Below, one piece after another: positions 7,762-17,067 of a stretch of 64,000 bases of DNA. The notes beneath the pieces were generated by a model. It was not told the origin of the DNA, ran no database searches, and saw nothing but the letters and a program-made list of their open reading frames with translations. Position numbers and translations under genes: made by a program. Every line of letters begins with the position of its first letter. Positions within the stretch are counted from its first letter, which is position 1. The DNA is from Vibrio sp. 14G-20 (lineage in GTDB: Bacteria; Pseudomonadota; Gammaproteobacteria; Enterobacterales; Vibrionaceae), in assembly GCF_026241515.1 (NCBI RefSeq), contig NZ_JAPHPW010000004.1, positions 124,001 through 188,000 on the forward strand, written 5' to 3'.

Positions 7762-10700
7762 CTAAGCGACAACTTTGTACTGTTTCTCCATTTCACTCAC
7801 GCCAAGTCCGGAGTGTTTCGTCACTTTAAGCTGAACGGGTACTCGCTCTTTAAGTGCTTCAACGTGACTAATGACACCGATCATCTTGCCAGACGCATTC
7901 AGGTTATCGAGCGCGTTAAGTGCAATGTCCAATGTGTCGCTATCTAACGTGCCGAAACCTTCATCCAAGAACAAAGAATCAATACTGGTTTTGTAGCTAA
8001 CAAGATCAGAAAGCGCTAATGCCAACGCCAAGCTCACTAAGAAGCTTTCGCCACCGGACAAAGTCTTAGTGTCACGCATAACATCGCCCTGCCATGTGTC
8101 GAGCACTTGCAGTTCCAGGCCATCATCAGCTTTACGTTTTAGCTCATAACGCCCATGTAAACGCTGTAGCTGCTTGTTTGCCAAATACACCAAGTTTTCC
8201 AATGTGAGACCTTGAGCAAACTTACGGAATTTATCGCCGTTCTTAGAACCGATAAGTGAGTTAAGACGTGATATATCATCAAACTCGACCTGCTGCTCGT
8301 CGATCTGTTTGAACAGATCTTGTTGATTACTGCGGTTCTGGCTATCCGTTTCAAGATTGGCAGAAATCGCACCGATCTTTGTCGCATGGCTTTGTTGTGC
8401 GTTTTGACACTCAGTAGTCGCTTCTTCAACTTGCTGTTGGTTTTGCTCTTGCCATGTTTTAGCATTTGCGTGGTTTTGTAGCTCCACTTGCGTCGCTCTG
8501 GCTGTACTCAACCTTACTTGCGCACTGACAATCGCTTCGTCTAAAGACTTCTTCAGGCTTTGCAGTTGAGTACGAACTTCTTCGTCTAACAACGCTGCTT
8601 CAAAATTAGCCTCATCTTCGAATGGGCTAGTTTTCAGTGCTTCTAACCAAGCATTCGACGCTTGTGTGAGGCTTGACTGCTTGCTGGCTAACTCGTCCGA
8701 GAAACCAGTGTGTTTGGTTTGCTCGGTTCGATGCTCAAGTTCGCAACGGTTAAGCACTAACTGCGCGGCATCAAATGCGTTTACCGCGTCAGTGACTTTT
8801 TGCTTCATCGCATTGCTGGTGGCTTGAATGTCTTTGTCACCAAACAACTCTGCCCTTTCAGCACTAATACGAGTCAGCTCTGAAACTAGAGACTCACTCT
8901 CTTGCGTCAGTGTCGCGATCTCTTTCTCTGCGCTACTTAGCTTGTCATCTAAGGTTTTCAATTCGGCATTTTGAGTAATCAGTTGCTTCTCAATATCAGC
9001 CTGTTGCTGTTTAGTTTGCTGCCATGTGCTTGATGCTTGCGATTTCGCAGTAAACCAATCATCAATATGCTCAAGTTCAGGCGCTTCAATAGCCGTTTGA
9101 ACAATGCTCTCTTTTAAAGAGCTCCATTGTTGATCTTTCGCTTGAGTTATCTGAGTCACTTGTTCGTTTGTAACTTGGTTTTGCTTATTCAAATCCGCTA
9201 GGCGTTGCTCGGCCAGCTCGAGATTCGATTGCGCCTTGTCAGCCATAACACTTACAGACAGGCGTTGTTTCTCAGCTTCGGCGTAATGCGCTTTAGCATC
9301 AGCCAACGCTTTGAGTTGCTGCGATCTCTGACTTAGTTGAAGCTCACACTGCTGAACAAAGGTCGTCACCGTAACTTCATTACCTAGATCGTTAAACGTA
9401 AGTAGAGCCAGTTCAGGAGTCGTACCAACGAAATCCGATAAGCCCTGTTGAAGCTTGCCAACAACGCCTTGCCAATTTAATTGAGCTTGTTGAGTATCGG
9501 CATGTGCACGTTGAATATCATCGTTGAGCGCAGTAATCATCGGAGCAAGAGAATCCAACTGCTGACGATGCTCTTGACCGTCTTTCTTGATGATCGCTAA
9601 CTCATGCTTTTCACGCTCTTGTTGAGCAACCAAGTTTGCAATGTCTTGCGACTGTTCAATCGAATGGTCAGTTGAACCACACAATGGACACTCAGATCCA
9701 GATTCTAAAGCTGCTCGGTATTTCGCTAGTTCGCCTTCTTGATCAATCAAACGCGTTAATCGCTCAAGCGAAGTCTCTTTCTCTTTATATCGCTCAACTA
9801 ACACTTCACGTTCTTTCGAAAGCTTGTCGACCAACTGAGTGTTACTTTGATGCGTTTGTGTTTTAACGTTCAGCTGCTGTTGAGCATTTAGAAAACCACG
9901 ATTGATCTCAAGTAATGAATGCGTATTGCGATTCCAGAACTCCAACAGATCTTTTTGTGCATTCAACACTTGCTCACTGGTGTTTCCTTGCAAGGCTTCC
10001 CACTGTTGCTTTGCACTACTCTCTAACACGACCAATTCAGCTAAAGTTTTATCTTGCGTGGCTTTAGCTTCTTGCGCAGATTTAATGATCGTTTGCTGTG
10101 CATCAACCGCAGACAAAGCTTGCTTCGCTGAGTTTAGTTGTTCTGAATGCTGACGCTCAAGGGTACGAACTTGCTCTACCTTTGCTTGCCATTGACCTAG
10201 GTATTTTTCCAGATGTTGATCAGCTTGATGCGTATTTAGGTACTCAGCGCTCAGTTGATCTTGTTGCTTTAGTGCATCTATTTTTTGGACCAAAACGACC
10301 TGTTGATTGCGCTGCTGCGTATGTTGCTCGTTTAGCGTATTCGCTGCATTACAGGCCGCGGTTTGCTTATCTTTGAGTACGGCAATTTGGTTATCTAGAG
10401 GGCGAACCTGTTCAATGATCTTCTCTTGATCTTGTTGTTCGGTTTTTATCTTCTGAACAGCATCACTGCTTTGAGTCAGTTTAGTTTGCGCGTCTTGCTT
10501 CTCTACATCACGAACGGCAAGTAACTTGGTGCTGTTATCTAGGTTAGCTTGAGTGGTGTTTACCTCTTGTTCGCAACGCTTTAAATCTTTGTGCATTGGG
10601 CGCAGCTTTTCAGCCGGCTCACTGTTTGCCAAACGCTCTAGTGAAGGTTGGTTACGGTCTAGTTCATCTTGAGTGGTTTTAAGATCGTGCTCACTGGTCG

Positions 10701-11478
10701 CAATAGTTTGCTCAGCTTTAGTCACGTCTTTCCACCAGCTTAGGTGCGCTTGCCACTCTTTTAATTGCTCCGCTAAACGCTTCTGATCGGCTTCTAACGT
10801 TTCACGCTCTGCGGTCAGCGCTTGGATTTGCTCTTCAGACAGTAAACTCACCCCTTCGGCTTTCGCTTTAAGGTGATTAAGCGACTCTTCACTCGACTTA
10901 AAATGATCGTAGATACGCTCTGAAATCAGGCTATAAACTTCGGTTCCCGTCAGCTCTTCAAGTAGCTCTGCGCGGTCATTCGCATTGGCATTTAAGAACG
11001 CCGCAAACTCACCCTGAGACAACATGATGGATTTGGTGAAACGAGAGAAATCGAGACCTGTTACCTGCTCCACCAACTTGGTCTTCTTGGTCAGCATGGT
11101 TTCTAAGACTTTGTCGGTGTCAGCATCGGCAAATTCACAGGTTGGCGTTTGTAATGCGCCATCGTGTTTTCCACGCGCTCGCTTTTGATGGAAATTAGAG
11201 CGGTACGTTTTGCCCTGTACTTCAAACTCCAGCTCAGCGAAACACTCACCCGTGCCACGCGTCATTAATTCGTTATTGCCTTTAGCAATGCTCTTTAAGC
11301 GCGGCGTGCGGTGGAACAATGCCAAACAAATCGCATCAAGAATGGTGGTTTTACCCGCCCCAGTTGGACCTGTAATAGCAAACAGACCATTTTCTGCAAA
11401 CGGCGATTGGGTAAAATCGAGTTTCCAACGCCCTTTCAAAGAGTTCAGGTTTTCAAATTCTAGGCTTAAAATCTTCAT
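7762..11478 (-). CDS. sbcC: Exonuclease subunit SbcC (Rad50-like ATPase)
   Basis: A 1238-residue SMC-like ATPase. Residues 37-45 are the Walker A loop GPTGAGKTT. A very long Gln/Glu/Ala-rich coiled coil follows, interrupted near residue 600 by the zinc hook CPLC. After the returning coil come the ABC signature LSGGE and the Walker B segment SLFLDEGFG near the C terminus. With SbcD it forms the Mre11/Rad50-type nuclease that cuts hairpins and cruciforms at replication forks. It is longer than E. coli SbcC (about 1050 residues), the excess lying in the coiled coil. The start lies 5 bases after the sbcD stop, so its ribosome site is within the sbcD 3' end and the two are translationally linked. 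Confidence 0.97.
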   Translation of the reverse strand: MKILSLEFENLNSLKGRWKLDFTQSPFAENGLFAITGPTGAGKTTILDAICLALFHRTPRLKSIAKGNNELMTRGTGECFAELEFEVQGKTYRSNFHQKRARGKHDGALQTPTCEFADADTDKVLETMLTKKTKLVEQVTGLDFSRFTKSIMLSQGEFAAFLNANANDRAELLEELTGTEVYSLISERIYDHFKSSEESLNHLKAKAEGVSLLSEEQIQALTAERETLEADQKRLAEQLKEWQAHLSWWKDVTKAEQTIATSEHDLKTTQDELDRNQPSLERLANSEPAEKLRPMHKDLKRCEQEVNTTQANLDNSTKLLAVRDVEKQDAQTKLTQSSDAVQKIKTEQQDQEKIIEQVRPLDNQIAVLKDKQTAACNAANTLNEQHTQQRNQQVVLVQKIDALKQQDQLSAEYLNTHQADQHLEKYLGQWQAKVEQVRTLERQHSEQLNSAKQALSAVDAQQTIIKSAQEAKATQDKTLAELVVLESSAKQQWEALQGNTSEQVLNAQKDLLEFWNRNTHSLLEINRGFLNAQQQLNVKTQTHQSNTQLVDKLSKEREVLVERYKEKETSLERLTRLIDQEGELAKYRAALESGSECPLCGSTDHSIEQSQDIANLVAQQEREKHELAIIKKDGQEHRQQLDSLAPMITALNDDIQRAHADTQQAQLNWQGVVGKLQQGLSDFVGTTPELALLTFNDLGNEVTVTTFVQQCELQLSQRSQQLKALADAKAHYAEAEKQRLSVSVMADKAQSNLELAEQRLADLNKQNQVTNEQVTQITQAKDQQWSSLKESIVQTAIEAPELEHIDDWFTAKSQASSTWQQTKQQQADIEKQLITQNAELKTLDDKLSSAEKEIATLTQESESLVSELTRISAERAELFGDKDIQATSNAMKQKVTDAVNAFDAAQLVLNRCELEHRTEQTKHTGFSDELASKQSSLTQASNAWLEALKTSPFEDEANFEAALLDEEVRTQLQSLKKSLDEAIVSAQVRLSTARATQVELQNHANAKTWQEQNQQQVEEATTECQNAQQSHATKIGAISANLETDSQNRSNQQDLFKQIDEQQVEFDDISRLNSLIGSKNGDKFRKFAQGLTLENLVYLANKQLQRLHGRYELKRKADDGLELQVLDTWQGDVMRDTKTLSGGESFLVSLALALALSDLVSYKTSIDSLFLDEGFGTLDSDTLDIALNALDNLNASGKMIGVISHVEALKERVPVQLKVTKHSGLGVSEMEKQYKVVA

Positions 11479-11483
11479 ACTGG

Positions 11484-12737
11484 TTACTCTTCTGCTTTGT
11501 TTGGCGCTTGAGCGCTTTCAGACACTTCGACCATCACTTGTTTAAACTTGACCGTCATGCGCTCTAAACGCGCTTTTTCAGAATCGGTTTCAAACTCTTC
11601 TAAGGCAATACGCTTGCTAAACACATCCATCGGGCTCAGTTCAGATAAGGTTTCTGCTGACTCTTGCTCTAATGCTTGATTACGACGTTCTCTTGCGCGG
11701 CGCAATTGAAGCACTTCCACATTCAAACCTTCGGTTAGTGCGCGCATACGTTCTTGAAGATCCGATAAGTAATCTTGCGCTTGCACTTCTATCGATAACC
11801 ACACGCTTTGGTCGCTATCTAAACCTATGTATTGGTTCAGCTGAGATTCGATCTCGCTTAAGTCGCCTTTGATTTCAGCTAGAGGCTGGAAGGTTGGAAC
11901 TGGCAATTGAGAAATGGTGCGCACGCCCTCAACAAACTCAACCACACATACCTGCTTTTGAGATTTAAGTTCATCAAAGCTTAATGGGATTGGTGAGCCG
12001 CAGTAACGAATGTATTCACGCTTTGCCACGACTTGTGGGCGGTGGATATGACCAAGTGCAATATAGTCTGCGTCTGGGAAGCCATCAGCGGCAAAACCAT
12101 CAAGGTTGCCGACATAAATGTCACGCACCGAATCCGATTGTTGAACCCCCATCGCCGTTAAATGACCTGTAGCGATGATCGGCATGTGTTCGCTGTTTTC
12201 AAACGTCGCACGTTTTTTTACAGCGGCATCATAAACACTTTGGTAGTGCTGTTTGATTGCATCGCCGAGTTGTTTTTGGCGCTCAACGCCTGTGACACCC
12301 GCCTGGCTGGTCAACACATCGCGAGGGCGAATAAAAGGAATGGCACAAACCAGCGCTTCTACATCGCCGTTCTTGCCTTTTAGTTCGACAACCTGAGTCG
12401 CATGATCTTCATTGGTATTAGGAATTACGTCTGCGCCCATGTATTTGAGCAGCTGTTGTGTCTCTTTAAGCACAGACACCGAATCGTGATTTCCACCTAA
12501 CAACACCAATTGACAGCCGATCTTGTTCGAATCGACCACAAACTTGTTATACATCTCACGAGCGTAACTCGGCGGTGTACTGGTATCGAAAATGTCGCCA
12601 GCAACAATGATCGCGTCGATATTGTGCTCAGTAACTTGCTCAAGTAACCATTGTAAAAACCGTTCATGTTCATTCTTACGGCTTTTATTGTAGAAGTTTT
12701 GGCCAAGGTGCCAATCGGACGTGTGAAGAATCTTCAT
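11484..12737 (-). CDS. sbcD: Exonuclease subunit SbcD (Mre11-like nuclease)
   Basis: A 417-residue manganese-dependent phosphoesterase with all five motifs visible in order: HTSDWHLGQNF near residues 5-15, AGDIFD around 47, GGNHDS around 82, ATGHL near 192 and LGHIHRP near 229. The C-terminal capping region has the charged helices expected for contact with SbcC. It provides the 3'-5' double-strand exonuclease and endonuclease activity of the SbcCD complex. It is the first gene of the sbcDC pair. Confidence 0.97.
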   Translation of the reverse strand: MKILHTSDWHLGQNFYNKSRKNEHERFLQWLLEQVTEHNIDAIIVAGDIFDTSTPPSYAREMYNKFVVDSNKIGCQLVLLGGNHDSVSVLKETQQLLKYMGADVIPNTNEDHATQVVELKGKNGDVEALVCAIPFIRPRDVLTSQAGVTGVERQKQLGDAIKQHYQSVYDAAVKKRATFENSEHMPIIATGHLTAMGVQQSDSVRDIYVGNLDGFAADGFPDADYIALGHIHRPQVVAKREYIRYCGSPIPLSFDELKSQKQVCVVEFVEGVRTISQLPVPTFQPLAEIKGDLSEIESQLNQYIGLDSDQSVWLSIEVQAQDYLSDLQERMRALTEGLNVEVLQLRRARERRNQALEQESAETLSELSPMDVFSKRIALEEFETDSEKARLERMTVKFKQVMVEVSESAQAPNKAEE

Positions 12738-12882
12738 TGCTGCTCACTGGAAGTCTGTAATACCTTTAATCTACCAAAATAGTCGACATAATTCCCTTTT
12801 ATAAGCTTGTGAAAACCAACTAATTTCAGGCTTTAGACCAACTCTGCCGATAGCGTGACCAATCGTTATTTTTGACATAAAA

Positions 12883-12905
12883 AACCGCTCAACGTTAGAG
12901 CGGTT
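12883..12905 (-). terminator. Rho-independent terminator of the outer-membrane barrel gene
   Basis: Perfect 8-bp stem AACCGCTC/GAGCGGTT with a 7-base loop. Read on the minus strand it ends in a run of six T residues, directly downstream of the gene ending at 12950. Confidence 0.9.
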
Positions 12906-12949
12906 ATAGGTATCCATAGGTTTAGCTTGGAGTTATTTAACAGAAGCCA

Positions 12950-13516
12950 TTAGAAATTGTACGAAGCACCAAGAGTTACCGAGCTAAACGCTACATCACG
13001 GCTTGCCAGTCTATTGCCATTAGCGCCGAAGAATTCGATATTTACTGCGTCTGCTTGTGAGATTAAACGTAATGTTAGGTTTTCTACTGGCGTGTATTCA
13101 ACACCAACGCCAAAATGGAAACCAGCACCAGAATCGTCATCAATGCTAGACCCCTTAGAGTTGAGATCAACATAGCTCAAGCCCGCCAGTACAAAAGGAC
13201 GAATAGAATTATCGAACGTATAACCTAGGTTTGCAGCAACAGAAAGCGATGTTGGTGAAAGCACCTTAGTTCCATATGATTCATAGTCAGCATAGTCTGT
13301 GTAACCGAGCTCGATACCTACGATACGGTTAAACTGATAACCACCATAAAGGCTGTACCCCACGCTTTCAGCATCTAAACTGCCTGCGCCGTCAGTGTCT
13401 GAGTCTTGATACACACCAAGGCCTGCGCCAATGTATGGACCACCCTCAATACCAGCAGCAAATGTAGGAAGTGAAACCAAGCCAACTAGGCCTAATAGAA
13501 ATGTTGATTTAAGCAT
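12950..13516 (-). CDS. Outer-membrane beta-barrel protein (OmpA/OmpX-like porin family)
   Basis: A 188-residue exported protein. A Sec signal peptide ends at about residue 20 (LPTFA, then AGIEGG). The mature part has alternating strands ending in aromatic residues (YIGAGLGVYQD, SLYGGYQFN, IGIELGYTDY-type, GLSYVD, FHFGVGVEYTP) and a C-terminal phenylalanine in SYNF, the signal for BAM insertion. The size fits an eight-stranded barrel. There is no OmpA-type periplasmic domain. It has its own terminator at 12883-12905 and an AT-rich upstream region. Specific function unknown; candidates are a small porin or an adhesion/attachment barrel. Confidence 0.75.
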   Translation of the reverse strand: MLKSTFLLGLVGLVSLPTFAAGIEGGPYIGAGLGVYQDSDTDGAGSLDAESVGYSLYGGYQFNRIVGIELGYTDYADYESYGTKVLSPTSLSVAANLGYTFDNSIRPFVLAGLSYVDLNSKGSSIDDDSGAGFHFGVGVEYTPVENLTLRLISQADAVNIEFFGANGNRLASRDVAFSSVTLGASYNF

Positions 13517-14024
13517 GAAAATACCTTTTTTTTGTCTGTCCTACAGCAACGTTGGCCAACAGCCAATAGTTTCCGACACTATTTTATCTGTTGCGTTACT
13601 GTTTAAAATAAATTAAATAACTAGCTCTCAGTGAATAATAAAACACTGTTCATTTACAGAGCGAATGAGAAAGTACCACAAGATTTTCAGGTCATCAAAC
13701 GAACAATCATAGATATTTAATCAAGTCTTATTTATGAGACACGGGTATTTTCTGCAGCGTAACGAGTACTAAAATACGTATAAATTTGATAGTAATCCGG
13801 AGCACCATCAAGATTAAAATTATTATAATCATATTGTTAGCGTGCTATTTAAATTTTTACCAACTATCAAAAACAACCTGAATTTTCACTCCTAAATATA
13901 AAAACTCATCCTGTTTATCTCTTTTTCCAATAAAAGATATAAAGAGAAGAATGAGTTTTATTTTTGGAGGGTATTTATTTAGAACGACCTGCTATTAAAA
14001 TATATTTCAATTTAATCCATATTA
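13517..14024. other. Gene-free AT-rich interval with a long imperfect inverted repeat
   Basis: No credible gene here. The right part of the barrel-gene promoter region lies at 13517-13650. At 13889-13969 two arms of about 35 bases (CTCCTAAATATAAAAACTCAT and its imperfect complement ending TTTTTGGAG) form a long AT-rich hairpin. I see no start codons with ribosome sites in it. Confidence 0.5.
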
Positions 14025-14138
14025 TTAACGAGATTCAGCAAGGCTAGCTAAGTAATTATTCGTTAAATAGAAGCTGCTGAACTTCTCAATAAAGTCCGCA
14101 GGAACAGTTTTTTCGAAGGTATTATTGTCTTTTCTTCC
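14025..14138 (-). pseudogene. Possible C-terminal remnant of an unidentified gene
   Basis: A 37-codon open stretch reads like protein (FEKTVPADFIEKF, then FYLTNNYLASLAESR and a TAA at 14025-14027). It has no start codon and is bounded by a TAG. It lies 10 bases downstream of the ArgO-like gene but in a different frame. It could be the tail of a deleted gene. I do not recognise the family, and chance is possible at this length. Confidence 0.25.
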
Positions 14139-14148
14139 CTACGAGCGG

Positions 14149-14745
14149 CTAAACGATCAAAGATAATGCAATGGATGCCATGATCACGCCAACGACAAAT
14201 TCCAACACCTTCCACGCTTTCGGGTTCTTAAACATTGGAGCTAAGAAGCGAGCGCCATATCCAAGTGAAAAGAAGAATACGAACGACGCCGACACGGCAC
14301 CAGCGCCAAACAACATTTGGTTAGGTTGATATTGGGTTGAGATAGAACCCAACAATACGACTGTATCCAAATACACATGTGGATTAAGCCAAGTAAACGC
14401 CAAACACATCGCAATCGCTTTAGTTAGCGAGTCTTTAGTTTCTGCAGTGGCTTCTAATGCGTGGTTTTCAGTAAATGCTGAACGGAAGCTTAAGAATGAA
14501 TAAACACCCAAAAATATAGCCCCACCATAACGGGCGAACTGTTCAATTTGTGGGAACTGCTTAACGATTGCACCAAAGCCTGTCACGCCAAAACTAATGA
14601 GTAAGGCATCAGAAATGGCACACACAGCGCAAACTGCCAATACGTGTTGATTCTTAAGCCCTTGCTTTAAAACAAACGCATTTTGAGAGCCAATCGCAAG
14701 AATCAGCGAAAGGCCAAGGGAGAAACCTGCGAAGTAAGTCGTCAT
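14149..14745 (-). CDS. LysE/ArgO family amino-acid exporter
   Basis: A 198-residue inner-membrane protein with about six hydrophobic segments. The first helix and loop, ILAIGSQNAFVLKQGL, carry the LysE-superfamily signature (GPQN/GSQN-F), and FTWLNPHVYLDT matches the conserved fourth segment with its NPH-YLD. Proteins of this group export basic amino acids such as arginine and lysine. The N terminus is typical and the start ATG at 14745 lies 14 bases after the stop of the GNAT gene, so the two form a small operon. No ArgP-type regulator gene is adjacent. Confidence 0.88.
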   Translation of the reverse strand: MTTYFAGFSLGLSLILAIGSQNAFVLKQGLKNQHVLAVCAVCAISDALLISFGVTGFGAIVKQFPQIEQFARYGGAIFLGVYSFLSFRSAFTENHALEATAETKDSLTKAIAMCLAFTWLNPHVYLDTVVLLGSISTQYQPNQMLFGAGAVSASFVFFFSLGYGARFLAPMFKNPKAWKVLEFVVGVIMASIALSLIV

Positions 14746-14759
14746 CTAAGGTTAGCCCC

Positions 14760-15284
14760 TTAACGCAACTCAATAGTCATGAACTGGCTGTGTGGGTCCA
14801 ACACATAATCAGCAAAGGGATCGCAGTATCCAAAGCCAAACTTTTCATACAGGTTACGCGCGGCCTTAAAGTAGTCTTCTGAGCCCGTCTCTAAACTGAT
14901 GGTTTTATACTGACGGACGGCTGCGGTATCTAAAACATGTTGTAAAAGTTGGCTAGCAACACCTGACTTTCGTGCAAACTGCGAGGTTCTCATTGATTTG
15001 AGTTCAGCGTGTTGGGTATTTAGCTCTTTAATGGCGACACACCCAAGCAGTTGGCTGTCTTTCCAAGCGCTGAAAAAGGTAATCTCTGGTGACTTGAGCC
15101 CATCTAGATCCAGTGCATGGACGCTTTCGGCTGGCGAAGTTGCGTACATATCGGCAAGGTGCTCTTCAAGCAATTCAATGACTTCTCCACCCGATAAGTC
15201 ATCAAGCTTAATTTCTATTGAAGCACTGCTTTCCAATGTTGTTCCATTTTCGATTGAATCCTGTGCATTTGTTTCTGGCTTCAT
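14760..15284 (-). CDS. GNAT N-acetyltransferase
   Basis: A 174-residue GNAT enzyme. After a polar N-terminal extension of about 25 residues, the acetyltransferase fold shows FFSAWKDSQLLGCVAIKEL, the central strand AELKSMRTS, the acetyl-CoA loop RKSGVASQLL and the C-terminal ISLETGS plus ARNLYEKFGF. The layout resembles the YsnE/PhnO-like group. The start at 15284 is supported by AAGGAGAG eight bases upstream. Substrate unknown; coupling to the amino-acid exporter suggests a small amine or amino-acid derivative, but that is only inference. Confidence 0.82.
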   Translation of the reverse strand: MKPETNAQDSIENGTTLESSASIEIKLDDLSGGEVIELLEEHLADMYATSPAESVHALDLDGLKSPEITFFSAWKDSQLLGCVAIKELNTQHAELKSMRTSQFARKSGVASQLLQHVLDTAAVRQYKTISLETGSEDYFKAARNLYEKFGFGYCDPFADYVLDPHSQFMTIELR

Positions 15285-15474
15285 TGTCTCAACTCTCCTT
15301 GTTTGGTGCGCTTATTTTGCTTGAGTGATTTGGCTTTAATTACTGGCCTACTTTCCTGAATTGTTTCCTTTTCAAGAACTCGGTTTGAATCAGTAAAATT
15401 ACTGATTCATCATGAAATTATAAATGTCACACTGGGTTTACCTAGATACCATATTTTTCCTATCTAGTCTCGTC

Positions 15475-15530
15475 ATAAAAGCGTGCCGCAAAGCCCGTAT
15501 GGTCGCAGCAGCGAGGGAGCAACACCTGTT
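15475..15530 (+). promoter_or_regulatory. Structured-leader candidate upstream of a diguanylate cyclase
   Basis: The 5' region of the GGDEF gene contains GTGCCGCAAAGCCC, a small hairpin TCGC-AGCA-GCGA and GGGAGCAACACC. The CGCAAAGCC part equals the 3' half of the c-di-GMP-I (GEMM) riboswitch core, and the following stretch is reminiscent of its GGTAGC-GGTTACC receptor. The 5' half (GGCAAACC with its capped stem) is not visible. I therefore list it as a possible degenerate or variant riboswitch, not a confirmed one. Confidence 0.3.
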
Positions 15531-15559
15531 TCAGTTAACGAATAAGTAGTCAGGCCGAT

Positions 15560-16855
15560 ATGAGTATTCAACTAGATTTAACCACCACTATGCCCTGTCA
15601 AAACTTCGACTCGGCACAAGGGCGGATGACACTTCAAAACCATCGAATTATTGATATCGACAACGAGATCGCTCAAATCTTTGGTTATCTAAACCGCGAT
15701 GAGTTATTACACAATGTTGAATTTGTGTATGCCTTAGTTCCTGACAATTACCAAAACCTAGCCAAAAAACGCTACCTAGAGGCAATAAAAGGAAAGTTTA
15801 ATAAGGGGAAATTGTACACGGACATTCCAGCTAATGGTCGCAATATCTCCATATTTTGTTTATCACATGTCATTGAACTGAATAACAAACCTGCGCTTGA
15901 AGTACACGTCATTGACATCACATCAATGTTAGAGGCGCAGCGTAAACGCCACGAAACAGATCTCATGTATCGAAAATTACTCGGTACATCGAAACAAGGT
16001 ATTTTGATCCACCGAAACTTCAAACCTTTGATGGTTAATCAAGCTTGGGTTGAGCAACAAGGTGCCGAATCTATCGAGCAAGTACTTGCGATGGACTCAA
16101 TCATTTCAATCATTCCTAAAGAACAGCATTCAAATGCCATCAGGCGATGCGAGAGCATTCTCAATGGCAATACACCCAATTTCAGTTCTGTAGTATCCAA
16201 CCATTGCTTTGATGGCAGCTATAAATACTTCAATATTTATGACAACGTGATTAACTGGGAAGGTGAAGACGCCATTCAAGTGATTCTCGAAGAAGTCACA
16301 GACAAGGTCTTGTTAGAAAAAGAGCTGCTGCACCGCGCTATGTATGATGACTTAACGCAGGTACTAAATCGTCGCGCCATTTATGATTGGATAAAGAAGC
16401 CAGTGAATCAGCAAATTGAAATGTCTTGTATGCTGATTGATATCGATGACTTTAAATTAATAAACGATCAGTTTGGTCACAGTGTTGGTGATGCTGTCAT
16501 TAAATACTTAGCCGATTCCATTAAGACTCACGTTGAATTACTCAATGGCGTAGTTGGACGCTGGGGCGGAGAGGAGTTTATTGTGTTCATTCCCAACGCG
16601 AAACCTGAGCATACCCAAGTCATAGGCGAACGTATCTGCCGTGCTTTTAATAGGCATACTTTTGTTGGATTCAATCGCCGTCAATTTACATCGAGCGTCA
16701 GTATTGGCATCACCAACCGATGTATGTGTCACTCACCCAACAACATTAACACGCTAATTCGGGTGACAGATGATGCACTTTATCGTTCAAAAACAAGTGG
16801 GAAAAACCAGGTTTCTATCAATGATGATGTGGTTTGCCAGGAAGCTCTTGCTTAA
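15560..16855 (+). CDS. PAS-PAS-GGDEF diguanylate cyclase
   Basis: A 431-residue cytoplasmic protein without membrane segments. Residues about 20-130 and 145-255 look like two PAS folds (IDIDNEIAQIFGY, then QGILIHRNFKPLMVNQAW). The C-terminal 170 residues are a GGDEF domain starting YDDLTQVLNRRAIYDW, with IDIDDFKLINDQFGHSVGD and an intact active site WGGEEF. The RxxD inhibitory site expected just before it is absent (GVVGRWGGEEF), so feedback inhibition by c-di-GMP may be lost. It should make c-di-GMP from two GTP in response to a signal sensed by the PAS domains. A candidate structured leader lies just upstream. Confidence 0.9.
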   Translation: MSIQLDLTTTMPCQNFDSAQGRMTLQNHRIIDIDNEIAQIFGYLNRDELLHNVEFVYALVPDNYQNLAKKRYLEAIKGKFNKGKLYTDIPANGRNISIFCLSHVIELNNKPALEVHVIDITSMLEAQRKRHETDLMYRKLLGTSKQGILIHRNFKPLMVNQAWVEQQGAESIEQVLAMDSIISIIPKEQHSNAIRRCESILNGNTPNFSSVVSNHCFDGSYKYFNIYDNVINWEGEDAIQVILEEVTDKVLLEKELLHRAMYDDLTQVLNRRAIYDWIKKPVNQQIEMSCMLIDIDDFKLINDQFGHSVGDAVIKYLADSIKTHVELLNGVVGRWGGEEFIVFIPNAKPEHTQVIGERICRAFNRHTFVGFNRRQFTSSVSIGITNRCMCHSPNNINTLIRVTDDALYRSKTSGKNQVSINDDVVCQEALA

Positions 16856-17067
16856 TCCCAGCTCTTTACTCTCTTTCGTGATCCAGAGGTATTTCAAACA
16901 TGCGTCAAATAAGCCGCTTAACCTCACGAATTGAAGCCAGCCAACAGATAATGAAAGTACAGCGACCAAGAATTAAAGCGCCTATATTGAACGATATTTG
17001 ATTGCGATTTCTCAATTTCGGTATATGATGCGCCACCCTAATTTTTCAGCTTATGCTGCAGGCAAAT

